64,000 bases of DNA from Solen grandis. Lineage: Eukaryota; Mollusca; Bivalvia; Adapedonta; Solenidae. Under the pieces are notes generated by a model. That model did no database searches. It was not told where the DNA came from and saw only the letters and a program-made list of their open reading frames with translations. Made by a program: the position numbers and the translations under genes. Shown one piece after another: positions 1-10,919 of the stretch; position 1 is the first letter of the stretch; each line of letters starts with the position of its first letter. The stretch is from positions 26,089,377-26,153,376 of the forward strand of contig CM037789.1 of the NCBI GenBank assembly GCA_021229015.1, read 5' to 3'.

Positions 1-1240
1 GTCATAGCCTAGTAGATAATTAGAAAACCGTTCTTTAAAGAGGTTGACTCATGTAAATCAGTACTATCAAGTTAGAACACTCATAAGATATTTTTAGACT
101 CGAATATCCCCGTAAAACAAAGATTTGAACCACCCCCCAGGGAGCAATAGACTGGTTTGTATTATTATCATATGTATTTATTATTACATATAGACATTAT
201 GGAGGATGATGAGACTCCTCAGAAATATGGCTTACATTTGACTGGTTCCCATACTCCAGGAGATGGGATACACATGTGCATTACTTTGCCAATGCTGGAT
301 ACCAGTCAGCAAAAAGGTGTAGTAGCATCAGTTTATTAAACAATCCCAACATAAGCCATTGTACCAGTCAGCATTCCAGCTATAATTGGAAACAAGGCTG
401 GAAACCGTACTCCTGTAGGTCTCTAGGGCTCTCTTGCAGAGATAGGACATTCATGTGTCTGTCTGGTTCTGGCAATTTATCTTACCTGCATACACAGGTA
501 GTAGATTCTTCTGGAGGTTGTTTCTGTCTATCTACCACTTGGCAATCTTGGAGAAGCTGTATATACCCTGGCACCAGTCTGAATGTTCAGGCAATATGTT
601 TGGAACCAGTCTAGGTCTGGCCCTGAAGTGGTTTGTGGATATAATTGCTTTGGGTCCAGTAAAAGGCTTTTATCTGGGGATTAATTGAACATGGTTTTCT
701 ACTTACCTGTGCCATTTGAAGAAATAGTCTAATTTGACATTTGTTATCATGAATAATCATGAATTATCATGGGATTTCTAGGTCAGACACTTCCATTAGA
801 AAGATCCTTTTTTGATTGCTATGTCTGCTGCTATTAATGTCATAATTTCAAGAATTATTTCAGGAACACAAATAATTTAACATCCACTCAAAAGTAGTTT
901 CTTGTATGTTTATTTTACATATCACACAAAATACTTAAAACTGTAAGTATTTCAAGAATGATGGAAGACAACCAGTCTTCAGATTTTTGAAATTCCACAG
1001 CAAGAAATAAAACTGATATTGTTTCCTTGATATTAAACAACAAGTAGCACTTGTTTGCTTGTTTTATATTTCATCATACACTTATGATATAATCATATTC
1101 TATGTTGAAGTTTATGAAGCCTATACACATTAAAGGAATATTTTACATAACATAACAACATTTAATATGCCATTTCACATTTTTATGGCTATCTAAAGTT
1201 GAACTTAATAATATTTACGAATTTACCTTTTTTGGTGACA
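1..1240. other. Unique AT-rich DNA with scattered GACTGG/CCAGTC motifs
   Basis: No coding exon is recognisable here. Open frames of 60-112 codons near 157-688 have no clear splice context and overlap each other in different frames, so I treat them as chance. The only pattern seen is six copies of the hexamer CCAGTC or its complement between positions 150 and 611. Confidence 0.5.
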
Positions 1241-1244
1241 TATA

Positions 1245-1362
1245 GGTCCACTGGGCCGGGTGCTATATTTAAAATATGTATATTATATTACTTGTTTGAT
1301 ATTGTATTTAATGCACATGTCACAATAATAAAATATTTACTTACTTACTTACTTACTTACAG
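1245..1362 (+). repeat. Possible 3' end of a non-LTR retrotransposon with (TTAC)n tail
   Basis: A short GC-containing stretch (GGGCCGGGTGC near 1254) runs into AT-rich DNA, an AATAAA-like signal at about 1327 and then a pure run of TTAC units (about 1338-1360). Ending in a short simple repeat after a polyadenylation-like signal is typical of LINE or SINE 3' ends in invertebrates. No reverse transcriptase sequence is seen upstream, so the copy would be severely 5'-truncated. A plain microsatellite is the alternative. Confidence 0.4.
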
Positions 1363-1668
1363 ATAATATTTATCTTTTGTAGCTATAATATATGGTTTGA
1401 AGTATGAATGTCAGTTTTTCTGACCATTGTTAATTGTCAAAAATGATGCAGACACAAATATTAGAAAAGCAACAAAAAATGCTGTAGTTGAGCATTAAGG
1501 GCCAAAAGAGTTCCCTTGTCCCAGGATGTTTTATGTATTGAAGTGTTTTCTAAGCACTTCTGAGGCTTCTTTACATCAGACTTGGATCATTTATTTACAA
1601 AAGCAGGAGGAGAAAGGCAGATCAAGAATCTGTGTTATGAGTGAGTGTGGATAGGTTCTCTCTTACAG

Positions 1669-1879
1669 TTTCCTATACACAGCCTCGGCTCACCTGGGCC
1701 GGTTCTATTGCAACCATCAGTTCGTGTAACCTGAGACGCCTTGCCTCACTAGTCTCTCAGTACTTTGATTCTGTCCAGTGTCTTCATCTGTTTTTTCGTT
1801 GTTGTACTTATTGGAATTACGTTCAAGTCTGTTTCGAAGCCATTGGGAGTTATTAAAAAAAATCGCAAAGAACTTTTAG
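1669..1879 (+). other. Candidate non-coding or 5'UTR exon
   Basis: The segment is richer in GC and CpG than its surroundings and has good splice sites. A pyrimidine-rich acceptor (TTCTCTCTTACAG, AG at 1667-1668) precedes it, and a strong donor (TTTTAG then GTAAGTAG, GT at 1880-1881) follows. All three forward frames contain a stop before the donor, the longest running to 1856, so it cannot be an internal coding exon. It could be a 5'UTR exon of a long plus-strand gene, or a first exon beginning in this region. The evidence is composition and splice consensus only; chance remains possible. Confidence 0.35.
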
Positions 1880-1889
1880 GTAAGTAGGT

Positions 1890-3020
1890 ACCTTGATTTC
1901 TTAAATTTTTCAGTCAATATTTTGGAGTACTGTAACACATTATGGGTTAAAAAGTGAGTTGAGTTTGAGTTTTTGATAATGGCATGACCTAATTCATTTA
2001 CTGAATGGAAATTATGAGTCATTTAAAAAAAAGTGTTCTTTATAAAAAATTGACAAGTTTATTTAAGTTTTGTTGTTATCTTTTTATTTTAGACCAGTTC
2101 TTTAACAATGTTTGATTGCCAGATTTAGAATTAGCATAAAAGATACACAAAAAAAAGTTGGATATACCAGGATACAGTGTAGATCCATTTTAATACTCTC
2201 CATTATAGTGTGAATTCCATCATAATGGACCATTAATCTTTAATTTGTGATTTGTTTGTTAAGTTTATGATAAATTTTCAAAAGGGTTATAATGTGATCT
2301 AATGTAATGTAGTATCTAGATTTGGTCCTAAATATAGAGCTCTAATGGTTTTGCATTTAATAACAAGATTTTTTTTGTATCAAATCAGTATGAAACATTA
2401 TTAAAGGAGCAAATAAAGGAATTTGTTAAGATTGAAAATCAGATATGATGTAGAATGTGGAAGTCTTTTTCTTTTTTTTTTCAAAAATTCATAATGTCAT
2501 ACTCCTGATCAAAAGAATAGCTTCAATATTTCTTCTTTTTTTAAGCTTGTTATTTTATTACAGGGCTATGGATCATAAACTTTAGATGGAAAGGTTGATT
2601 GGCTGTGTGTAATGAAGCCATACGATGGGATGATGATCCTGTGTACTGTGAGATGTTATCATATGGGATCCCCTTGCGTGTGTTCGTAATTAAAGAATAA
2701 ATGTAAAATCTCGGATGTATTGGGATGTACATTACATGATGCAGGTATTTTGATCCATCATAGTTGGGTATGGCTAAGGTTTTCTTGGGAATTTTGTTAG
2801 ATGTTTGATTTACCAACAATTAAAATGTTTGTACAACAGTTTCTGCACTGCTCTTTAAAGTCTCATTTTAATTGTTAATATGATTGCAACTAATCAGGAT
2901 GGCTTTATTTCGATTTCGGTACTGTAATTGTTGTGTAGATATTTATGAGAATTATAGTATTGTATTGTTATATGTTTGCACATTAAGTTATATAGATTTT
3001 TTGCATTCTAATTAGATATC
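1890..3020. other. AT-rich intergenic or intronic DNA
   Basis: Unique-looking AT-rich sequence with several homopolymer A and T runs. I see no exon, RNA gene or clear repeat. The 89-codon minus-strand open frame at 2550-2819 has no supporting signal. Confidence 0.5.
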
Positions 3021-3022
3021 AC

Positions 3023-3275
3023 TGGCGGCAGTGGTCAAGTGTTAGAGTCTGTTCCACAACCTGGAGGTTATGAGTTTGGTCCCCAGTTGGGACATACCAA
3101 AGTTGTTGAAAATGTTACTCTGATGTAACATCCCTTGGGTAGTTCCAGGACTGGTTGGTCCATGGTCAGTATATTGTGACTGGGTGTGGTATTGTGTCAC
3201 TTGTCTATGGGATGATATCACATTGTCCTTGTGGACGAAAGTCCTGAAATGACTACATCCAATCCAACAAAACTT
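3023..3275 (+). mobile_element. tRNA-derived SINE, family S2 (diverged copy)
   Basis: The head resembles a tRNA promoter (GTGGTCAAGTGTTAGAG, then GGAGGTTATGAGTTTGGTCCCC). The body carries the diagnostic S2 segment around TTCCAGGACTGGTTGG, followed by a GTGACTGGGTGTGGTAT block and ATGACTACATCCAATCC near the 3' end. The same body is found at 24010-24315, 32600-32860 and 33580-33790. The open frame on the opposite strand is a by-product of the repeat. Confidence 0.65.
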
Positions 3276-3579
3276 CTGTGGATTTTTTAACAGTTTCCAC
3301 ACTAGCATCATTCTCATTTACATTTTCTTCAGAAAAACTCCAAATTTTACAATACATCTCTCCCAGTTTTCGACTGGACAATTATACAGTGTACTGCCAT
3401 TATAATGCGCTCCATTATAACACGAAATCCATGTTCTTGAAAATCATCATTTTAGCTGACATAAAATTTCATGGAACTTGTAACATCAATACATGTACTT
3501 ACATTCATTGATTCATGATTAGAAAAACATGAGGTCTGCTAAATGAACAGTATATTTGTGAGGATTAATATTCATAAAT

Positions 3580-3776
3580 GGCACTGTGGTCCAGTGGTTA
3601 CATATCTGACTGCTGATCCAGAGGTTGTGGGTTTGAATATTGTTGGGGGCAGGGATTTTTCATGACCTTCCCAGGCACAAAGTACTGGTCCAACCCAGGA
3701 ACCATCGAGAGGGATAGTATTAGTTGTAAGAACTTGCTTCCCAATCAACGTAAAATAGAATTAATCTCTCACAAAA
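3580..3776 (+). mobile_element. tRNA-derived SINE, family S1
   Basis: An internal RNA polymerase III promoter is visible: A box TGGTCCAGTGG (3587-3597) and B box GGTTTGAATAT (3630-3640), 33 bases apart as in tRNA genes. The body contains TCATGACCTTCCCAGGCACA and AAAGTACTGGTCCAACCCAG, motifs repeated at 26935-27035, 28314-28490, 29650-29760 and 31915-32010. The 3' end is an AT-rich segment with AACGTAAAATAG. Acceptor-stem pairing is absent, so it is a retroposon and not a functional tRNA gene. Confidence 0.7.
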
Positions 3777-3779
3777 ATG

Positions 3780-5440
3780 AATAGTTATACAGATATACAG
3801 CCTAACATTTGACTGAAAATCTTTATTCTAAGATTTGTTTTGTTGACAAGCTATATCATTCGGTTGCGCTGTATAACCTTGTGGACTTCAAACAAGTATA
3901 AATTCTGTATGTCATTATTTCAAATGACAAAAAAATAGCACTGATAAATCTGTAATATGGTATGATTTATAGTTGTCCAGTCACTTGTACAAACAGATTT
4001 GTCTTTTTTGGTGTTCTGAGTTAAAATACCTTGAAGGATAGAAGGTAAAGCCTGTTTTTTTTTTCAACTTTGTTTATTCTTGCCAGTTCAAAATATATCT
4101 GGGTAGAACCTTCATCATTGACTGTGTGCCTACACACATAATTGACTCACTCTAATGATATGTATAAGTTGCTAAAAAGGCGTGAAATCCAATCAAGTTA
4201 GAGCTAAAAAACCATACCTCAATAATGATCAGAGTTTACCTAGCAGGTTTTTGTCACAGGGCCATGTTTTGATAATTAGGAGTATGTTACCTTATCAGAA
4301 GTTCTTTTAGTTACCTGGTTATGATTCAAACATCAAAGGAGGCTAGGGATCATGGATATTGGAGCTTAACGAGGTCTTCCAGGTTTTAAGGACACCCTGG
4401 CAACTGTTCAGTCTCCAGAAGCCAAGAGGAGTGGCATTCTTGCTTATCTTTCAGGCCAATCAAATTTTAACTGTTTCCACGGCTTTTGGGAACCTTGCTT
4501 CAGATTACATGTAACCTTATATATTTTATAGTCACTGATATTTGGCATCAAATTGCTGATTTATTATTCTCATGCTTCATAAAAAGAGAATCTCTGTACA
4601 ATTTTTGATCAGGAATTTAGTGACAAGTGTGTATATTAAACTTAACTCATCCTGGGCACAGATTTTTAGGTTAGTCAATGATTAGTGATTGTTTCTATAT
4701 CCATCAACAATAATGTTTCAGCAACAATAAGGTAATGTTGTTTATATTGTATATAGGAATGTAGGAATTTAGTTTGTGTTTAAATTCCATAAACCTTGGT
4801 GATGTTTGATAGCAGAAAAATAGGTCATTGGTTTGTATCTTGGCATCTTCAACATTTGGTTCTGCATGGCTCCCAATTTCATAAACTTTACTTAGCACTA
4901 AGTATATACTTAATACTTAAGAATATATATCATCTGAAAATATACAAATATTTGATCTTTTAACAACTTAATTAACGTCAGTTAGTAAAGAAACTTTTTA
5001 TAGAAACTTTTTATAGCAACTAGGTCATTTACTTTACAAGATTATTTGAGATTTAAAGTATCACTTGGTTGTAAGTATTGCTTGTGGAATTTGAGCCTGG
5101 ACCCATGTTCTCTACAAGATAGGACTGCCAGAGATGAGAAGCAGGTTTGACTTCTAGTTGAACCATGGTGAAGTTCTGTAGACTATCCTGATAGGCTCAA
5201 TTTGTGTTGGATTAGTGACATAATCGGAGAGGATTGTCCCCTGGCAGTCCATTGTTTTACCTGTATTTCTGTCATTACTCAGGTGTGTTATATATACAGC
5301 TACTATAATAATTTACACAGCTAATGTAACAATATACATAGCTAATGTAACAGCCATACACGAAGTTCTCCAACATATTTTCTGTCCTGGGAATGGTCCT
5401 AAAGAAATAATTCAACCTAAATTACATGAGGGTTTTTCAA
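3780..5440. other. AT-rich DNA with two short tandem duplications
   Basis: No gene is recognised. A 14-bp direct duplication (AACTTTTTATAGAA-like) lies at 4991-5016. Three degenerate units of about 21 bp containing CAGCTAATGTAACA lie at 5290-5354. Confidence 0.45.
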
Positions 5441-5449
5441 TGGATGGAA

Positions 5450-5565
5450 CATTTCAGGTGGGAGGTGGGTGTGCTTGGGTTGGACCTGTACTTTGTGACT
5501 CAGAAGGTCATTAAAGATTTTGGCTGTCGATGGGTTTTGAACCCTCAATTTTTGATCTCATAGTT
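5450..5565 (-). mobile_element. SINE S1 fragment, minus strand
   Basis: The minus-strand reading gives the S1 order: B-box-like TTCAAAACCCATC near 5535, then GACCTTCTGAGTCACAAAGT and a GTCCAACCCAAG block. These match the S1 body at 3580-3776. The 5' A-box half is not clear, so the copy is partial. Confidence 0.5.
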
Positions 5566-6360
5566 TAATATATTTGATAAGGTATGGAATTATTTAACAG
5601 ATTTGAATGTATATTTGTAAATTCCTCATTGTTTTAAATTAGTACTTAAATTAGCCAGTTAGTTAAAGCTAAGTTATTTATATAGATTATTTCATCATTG
5701 ATGATATTAGTATAAAGTCAGGTTCTGAATGTATTGTTTAATGGTCAATAAAAAAAGAGAGTAAAACTTCATTTCTAGTGTCAGGTGCTATGTGTGTGAA
5801 TGGTTTGGATTTTAAATACCTTTTACATGTGCTACTGATGAGTTTTAACAAGAGAAATGAAAAATTGTCTCTTTCAATAGCCTGTGTTTTTTTCCATCTC
5901 CTTATCTCTCTTCATCAAGGACCCAGGCAAAGGACACCAGCAGCACCGATGAAAAGATTCTCATAAGAGACTTTCTGCCTCAATCGTTAAAAAATAAAGT
6001 TAAACTGAAAACAACACATTTTGTTACGTAAGACTGTAGTCGCGCTTCTTTCAGGTTCCGAGGAACACTTTTTGTATCCTGTAAGGCTTCTGTTGAAGAT
6101 GAAGTAAGTGACTCTTGACAAGCCTGTGAAAGAAATGTAATATATGGTAATTTTGAATAATAGAGAGAATGCATTAGCATAGTCAATGTCTTGATAGGCC
6201 ATGTATAGCTAATGAGGTCACATTGCTGCTGGGAAGTCACCTTGACAGGACACTGTGTATTTAACCTGCCACTTCTCAGTTACAACATTTTATACTAAGG
6301 TAAACCCCATGGAAAAGCCAGATAAGGTTGAAAGCAGTTTTACAGGGTTCTCTCTTCATT
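5566..6360. other. Unique DNA, nothing recognised
   Basis: AT-rich sequence. Short open frames on both strands around 5778-6240 overlap in several frames and show no codon bias or splice context. Confidence 0.4.
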
Positions 6361-6361
6361 T

Positions 6362-6440
6362 CAGGGTGGCTGAGTGGTTAGATGCCTGCTTCAGTAATAG
6401 GAGGTTATTTGTTTGATCCCCAAACTCTCTTATGAATGAA
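6362..6440 (+). mobile_element. SINE S2 head fragment
   Basis: The tRNA-like block GGTGGCTGAGTGGTTAGATG followed by a B-box-like TTTGTTTGATCCCC matches the head of the S2 copy at 32600. The S2 body does not follow, so this is either a truncated copy or a related family. Confidence 0.55.
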
Positions 6441-6499
6441 ATATTGTAGCAGGGACATTTGAACCAAACAAATGAATAATAGCCGGGTTCAAGGGAAAA

Positions 6500-6605
6500 A
6501 AGGATATGTGAGAACCTGCTAAAGTGAGCGTTTGCAACCCTGTTATATGGCAATGTATTGAATATAAGCAGGGAACCAACTCGCAACTGTTAGCTAAAGT
6601 GAGTG
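6500..6605. repeat. Dispersed foldback repeat (family F), copy 1
   Basis: The segment TTTGCAACCCTGTTATATGG, a spacer, and then AGCAGGGAACCAACTCGCAA forms an imperfect inverted arrangement. It matches 33220-33320 in order and spacing. The 11-mer GCTAAAGTGAG lies on both sides (near 6519 and 6593) like a target duplication. It is unclear what kind of element this is. Confidence 0.4.
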
Positions 6606-6609
6606 ATTT

Positions 6610-7490
6610 TCATCAGTTAATGAAAACACTGCTGCTTCATTGTGATTGTAGAATAAATTCTGAGTATACAATATGGACATATTTCATACCTTTTGTTACC
6701 TTATCCTTCTACATCGTCTGTGTGTGTCTAGCTCCCCTCTCTCATTGCTTTTTAGCCTCTCTAGAGGGGCCAGATGATGTCAAATAGTCATAATCACCTA
6801 ATGGCTCCAATCTTCAGTAGATCTGATATCTGCTACAGTGACTGGCTTTTGTCGGAAGATTCCACATACCCCAGCCTTCTTTCTCGGAAGAAATATTAAT
6901 GGCAGTGGATCTATTGCATGCTGGGTGATTACTCCAAAATAGTTACTGACAAAAAATGCTCTGTAGGCAAGTAAGGTGGTTAAAATACCTGGTCCATGAG
7001 TCACCGCGGCAACCCAGCATCTTCATCACTACCTGCAGAATGGTGCCATATCTTTCTCTGGCTTTGTGATATTGTGTTCCAGAAGGTGTTTTAGAAAGAA
7101 AATAAGGTGGGTGGAGGTGTCAAGGTGTCATCACTTTGTAGAGAGGGCATCTGAGGTCAGGTGGATGGTGTTCTCAGGACCGCCTCCATGTACAGATAGA
7201 GAGTTTGATGTTTGAAGAAGGTGTACCTTGAAATGCTCATTGTCAGGTAGGCTAAGCAATCTAGCTGACAGTCAGTGTACATCTAGCTTTGGCAACAATC
7301 AGTATAAGCCTCCCTTAGAAGGCCATCCTTCAGATGGTAGTTAAAGGGCTTGAATAATGAGGTTAAAGTTAAACTATAGATTGAAAAAGGAGAGTCCGGT
7401 GATAGGAAAAAGGAGAAAGAGTTGAAAGGCAGCCTTAGTAGTTAGCTGAACCTAATATTCAGGTGGTCTTAGTTCAAGGTTTTACTGTAT
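6610..7490. other. Unique DNA, nothing recognised
   Basis: Moderately GC-richer than the surroundings between about 6800 and 7350, but no exon with a coherent frame and splice sites was found. Confidence 0.4.
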
Positions 7491-7492
7491 TG

Positions 7493-7545
7493 GCCCAATA
7501 CTGTCGAAGTGACGGTAAACTCAAACAGTAAAGTCAAGTCAAGGC
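7493..7545 (+). mobile_element. SINE S3 3'-tail fragment
   Basis: CAATACTGTCGAAGTGACGG and TAAACTCAAACAGT followed by AAGTCAAGTC match the 3' end of the S3 copy at 54217-54435, which reads AAATACTGTCAAAGCAACGA and TAAACTCAAATAGTC. Only the tail remains, as expected after severe 5' truncation. Confidence 0.5.
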
Positions 7546-7870
7546 ATTACAGTTTCTTTTTCTGTAAGAAATGTTTTATTCCAAAATTTTATTTCAAAAT
7601 TAGATACTAGAGAGAATGTAAAAATTACATGGGGTCGCGATTAAAGGTTTAGATTTAACAGTTACATGAAATTCTGGAGCCATTCTTCCAACAGGTGGTT
7701 TTCTAGATACCATTCGTGATAGGCACATTCTTGTCAAGTTCTTATAATGAGAAATTCTTTCATCGTACTGTAAAATAAAGCTGTGAAATATATTGCTAAT
7801 GGATTTTCTGATGGGATATTCTCTTTGAAAAATATCTTCTTTTTGCAATATAGTGTGAATATGGCCTTCA

Positions 7871-8100
7871 TTATCCCTTTCCCTCATATATACTCATTTT
7901 GACGCCCTCAATAGGTATCACATAAAGCCTGATCTGCAGAAAACCACAGTTAAACCTTACCAAATTTAATTGCAAAATCCTCATTTCCAGACCACTGAGG
8001 AGCAGCGAACAGCATAAAACCTGATCACTCGCAGGCTGATCTGGTTTTATGCTGTTCGCATAGGTCTTTTCATGGTTTCCTCTATGAGGGAAAGGGTTGA
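7871..8100 (+). mobile_element. TTAA-type MITE, family A copy 1
   Basis: Terminal inverted repeats CCCTTTCCCTCATA and TATGAGGGAAAGGG are flanked by degenerate TTAA sites (TTAT and TTGA). A hairpin of the family A type lies near the right end (GCGAACAGCATAAAACC pairing with GGTTTTATGCTGTTCGC), although its central loop is shortened here. The element is too short to code for a protein. The TTAA target and CCCT-like termini fit the piggyBac superfamily, so it was probably moved by a transposase encoded elsewhere. Confidence 0.85.
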
Positions 8101-10520
8101 TGACAACTCATGCACAGTTAACTTTGTAATATCTTCTTGTTACTCTTATAGTTTTAAGTTATCAGTTAAGTGCCCAGAGATTACATCAAGGGATGGTAAT
8201 CTTATTTTCTTACAAAGGTCTTTCTTTATAATTGTTTTACAGACACAGTCAAGTATCATCATAGTTGTAGCTAGGAGAAAGGGTAAGGAGGTGCTAATTA
8301 TATGTTACTAAGCAACATGAAGCATTGGACCAGTGATCTACAGAATCTATAGACATATGAGTCATTCTTATTAAATAAATTACTCCATTAAAATCTAAGA
8401 TAAATTTTTACTCTACCCCACCCATTAAATATAAATGTAATTTATTTTTAATTGGACAATTAATTTTCACTTCAAAGTAAGGGATGGGGGAACAAATGTG
8501 AATATTCAATTATTTTTATTGAAAGTGAGAATTTTTCAGCAGATTGTTTATAAAACAAATAATAAAAAAAGAGTGGCCTAGATAGGTAAACAGGTGAAGA
8601 GAAAAAAAGGTGATAGTGTACTTTAGATATGAATGAAATTTTGTTGTATTTCATTATATTGCGGGTAACCACAGTATGTGGGACATCAAAACTAGCTGGG
8701 GAGACAGCAAACTGTGTAACATGACTGTTGATATTGGACATATATGGGATATAAGTTCAGAAAATTGAGTATCATTTTGTGGTTGCAATGATATTTTAAT
8801 GAATCATTCAGGTAGGAGGAAATCAAAACAGGCTACAGGTGAATAGGAACTTTGTCATAACACAAGAAATATAAACATGTAGGCGGGGTAATACAGTGGA
8901 AATATTTACTGGATGATTTTGTAATAAATTTACAAACAGATAACTTTGTTGGAGATAAATGAATTGAGAGGACCATACATACTGTTTATTGGATGTAATG
9001 TGGCTAGGTCTCAGAAGCCCTGACCTGGAAAATTTTCTGGAGTATCTTGGATTAAATCATGTATCTAGCAAGTAAGTTTCTCTTGTTTTCACAAGTTGTG
9101 GATTATTTTTTCCTAGTTATTGTTCACTTTCATTAATTTTGTACTGGATTGTAAGTTTTTAGGTAACTATTTCCTGGGAGGTGATGTGATAGATGAATGT
9201 GTCCTGAAGGCATGATGTAAGTTCCTAATGAAATGGTAGGCATGCCCTCATAGGATATAAGTGCCATACTTCTATTGTGGGACCCTTTTTTCCTTTGATC
9301 AGATTTTTTTCTTGATAACAAAAATTATGGAATGCATGTTATTTGGGTAACAGGATGTCTCGTGAGGAGAAAGTTTTTATTTGTTGTACTTTCTTTCTGA
9401 AAAGTGATCAAGAGGAGAAAGTCATTGCAGACTGGTTGTAAGTCTACCCAACCATGTTTCACAGTTTATCAGGAAATAACTGGGAACCAGTCAGATAGGA
9501 AGTGGAATTAGGAGCAGGTAGCTGTCCCAGCAGGGTACCAGACTCACTGGTCTCATGGAAGCTGAGAGCATCTGAATCACTCTGTGGTGAATGGGAGAGA
9601 GAGAGAGTGAAAACAAAAACGTTCTGATTTAAAGAAAATACCAGGTAAAACTGCTGATGGATTTGTAATTAGTTTGAATGTTGTAAGATGGTGTTTAAGT
9701 TCCACGATTAATTCATCTGTTAAACAAACAGTGCTCTGTTCTCTGTAATTGGATTTGGTAGAGTGTTTCCCCCAGAACTGTACCTGATCTGGTGAGTTGA
9801 TTTTGTGTTGTTTTGTTTGTCTCAAGTATTTGTATATCACTGATCTTGATATCTTTCAGGAGCTGAAAGTGTTTAAGATCATAGAAATGCAAATTTTACA
9901 AGAATTGCTGCATATTCTGGGTATTGAGTAAAGGACTTTGGATTTTTTCTAAACACATCTTACACAAATGAGATAAATTGGAAGACTTTCCGAGAATCCT
10001 TGGAAAGGTCTCAAGTTTTCGGGATCCTCATAGTGAGATCCCTATATTGGGAATAGCAGAAAGGGTTCATTCAAGAGATGTTCATACATATTGTTGTTTA
10101 TGTATGTTGTAAATACTTAAACTGTTGACTTTATGAGGACAGTACAGTGTAGCTTTTGAAGCCAAATATGTCATCCAGATTTAATAAAGACTTTAATTAC
10201 TGACATGAAAACACTTGAAAGGATGTGATCTTTGGCAATACACTGTATTAACTTTGATATTTCATGTTTCAGAAACTGGATGCATCTGTGATAAAGTTCT
10301 TGTACAAATATGAAGTTGATGATAAATGAGACCATACCATACTTTATGAAAGTTGACTGAATATTTTAGGTACAGAATTCATTACATATTTAACTCATGC
10401 AACAAAATTGAAAGAATCCATCTAACAGTATACCCCTGGGGATATATCAAATACATTAATTAGCTTGTTTTCTCTTCCTCTTTTTCATCAACTAAATGTC
10501 AGCCATGAGGTAAGCTTTGG
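8101..10520. other. AT-rich unique DNA
   Basis: No gene is recognised. Short GA microsatellite at about 9594-9607. The 9430-9550 interval carries further CCAGTC or GACTGG motifs. Open frames of 60-95 codons lack supporting context. Confidence 0.45.
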
Positions 10521-10525
10521 GGACA

Positions 10526-10700
10526 TTAACCCTTACAATACTTCATTGGGCTTTTTAGACTGCCTTTGCAACCATTGCAAACCAAGATCAGCCTGCATAT
10601 CCATGCAGTCTGATCATGGCCTGCTCTGTTCCATATTCAGTTAAGAAATTTGTAGCAAGCACCCCATTAACAACTAATGGTAGAGTCCAAAATAATAAAA
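10526..10700 (+). mobile_element. TTAA-type MITE, family C copy 1 (3' end uncertain)
   Basis: It begins TTAACCCTTACAATACTTC and carries GACTGCCTTTGCAACCATTG followed by a hairpin core AAGATCAGCCTGCATATCC and TGCAGTCTGATCATGG. The reverse complement of 59985-60167 matches this order closely. The right-hand end is AT-rich and I cannot place it exactly. Confidence 0.6.
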
Positions 10701-10834
10701 ACAAAGTAAAAATAGGGTAAAACTGACAAAAGAACATCAAGGTATAGGGTAATGTGAGTTGAACCAAAGATTTAGATGAAAGTGAAAAACTCTCAAAAGA
10801 ATTAGATAGAGATTTAGCCTGTGGTTTCAGTGGA

Positions 10835-10915
10835 TGGGTTGGCAGCTGGTAACAAGTCCCATCCCTAGAATCAGGCGGACTTGAACCAGTGTTTTTGGCA
10901 GGGAGGGTCCCCACA
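10835..10915 (-). mobile_element. Possible tRNA-SINE head fragment, minus strand
   Basis: The minus strand reads ACTGGTTCAAGTCCGCC, a good B box, preceded by a CTCCCTGCC block. No body sequence of S1-S3 was recognised next to it. Confidence 0.35.
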
Positions 10916-10919
10916 CCTG

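Noticed and set aside
157..688. Overlapping plus-strand frames of 60-112 codons
   Set aside because: Three frames overlap, no codon bias or splice sites, and composition is like the flanks.
3587..3660. tRNA gene at an A box/B box pair
   Set aside because: No acceptor-stem pairing and the sequence continues into the repeated S1 body, so it is a tRNA-derived SINE.
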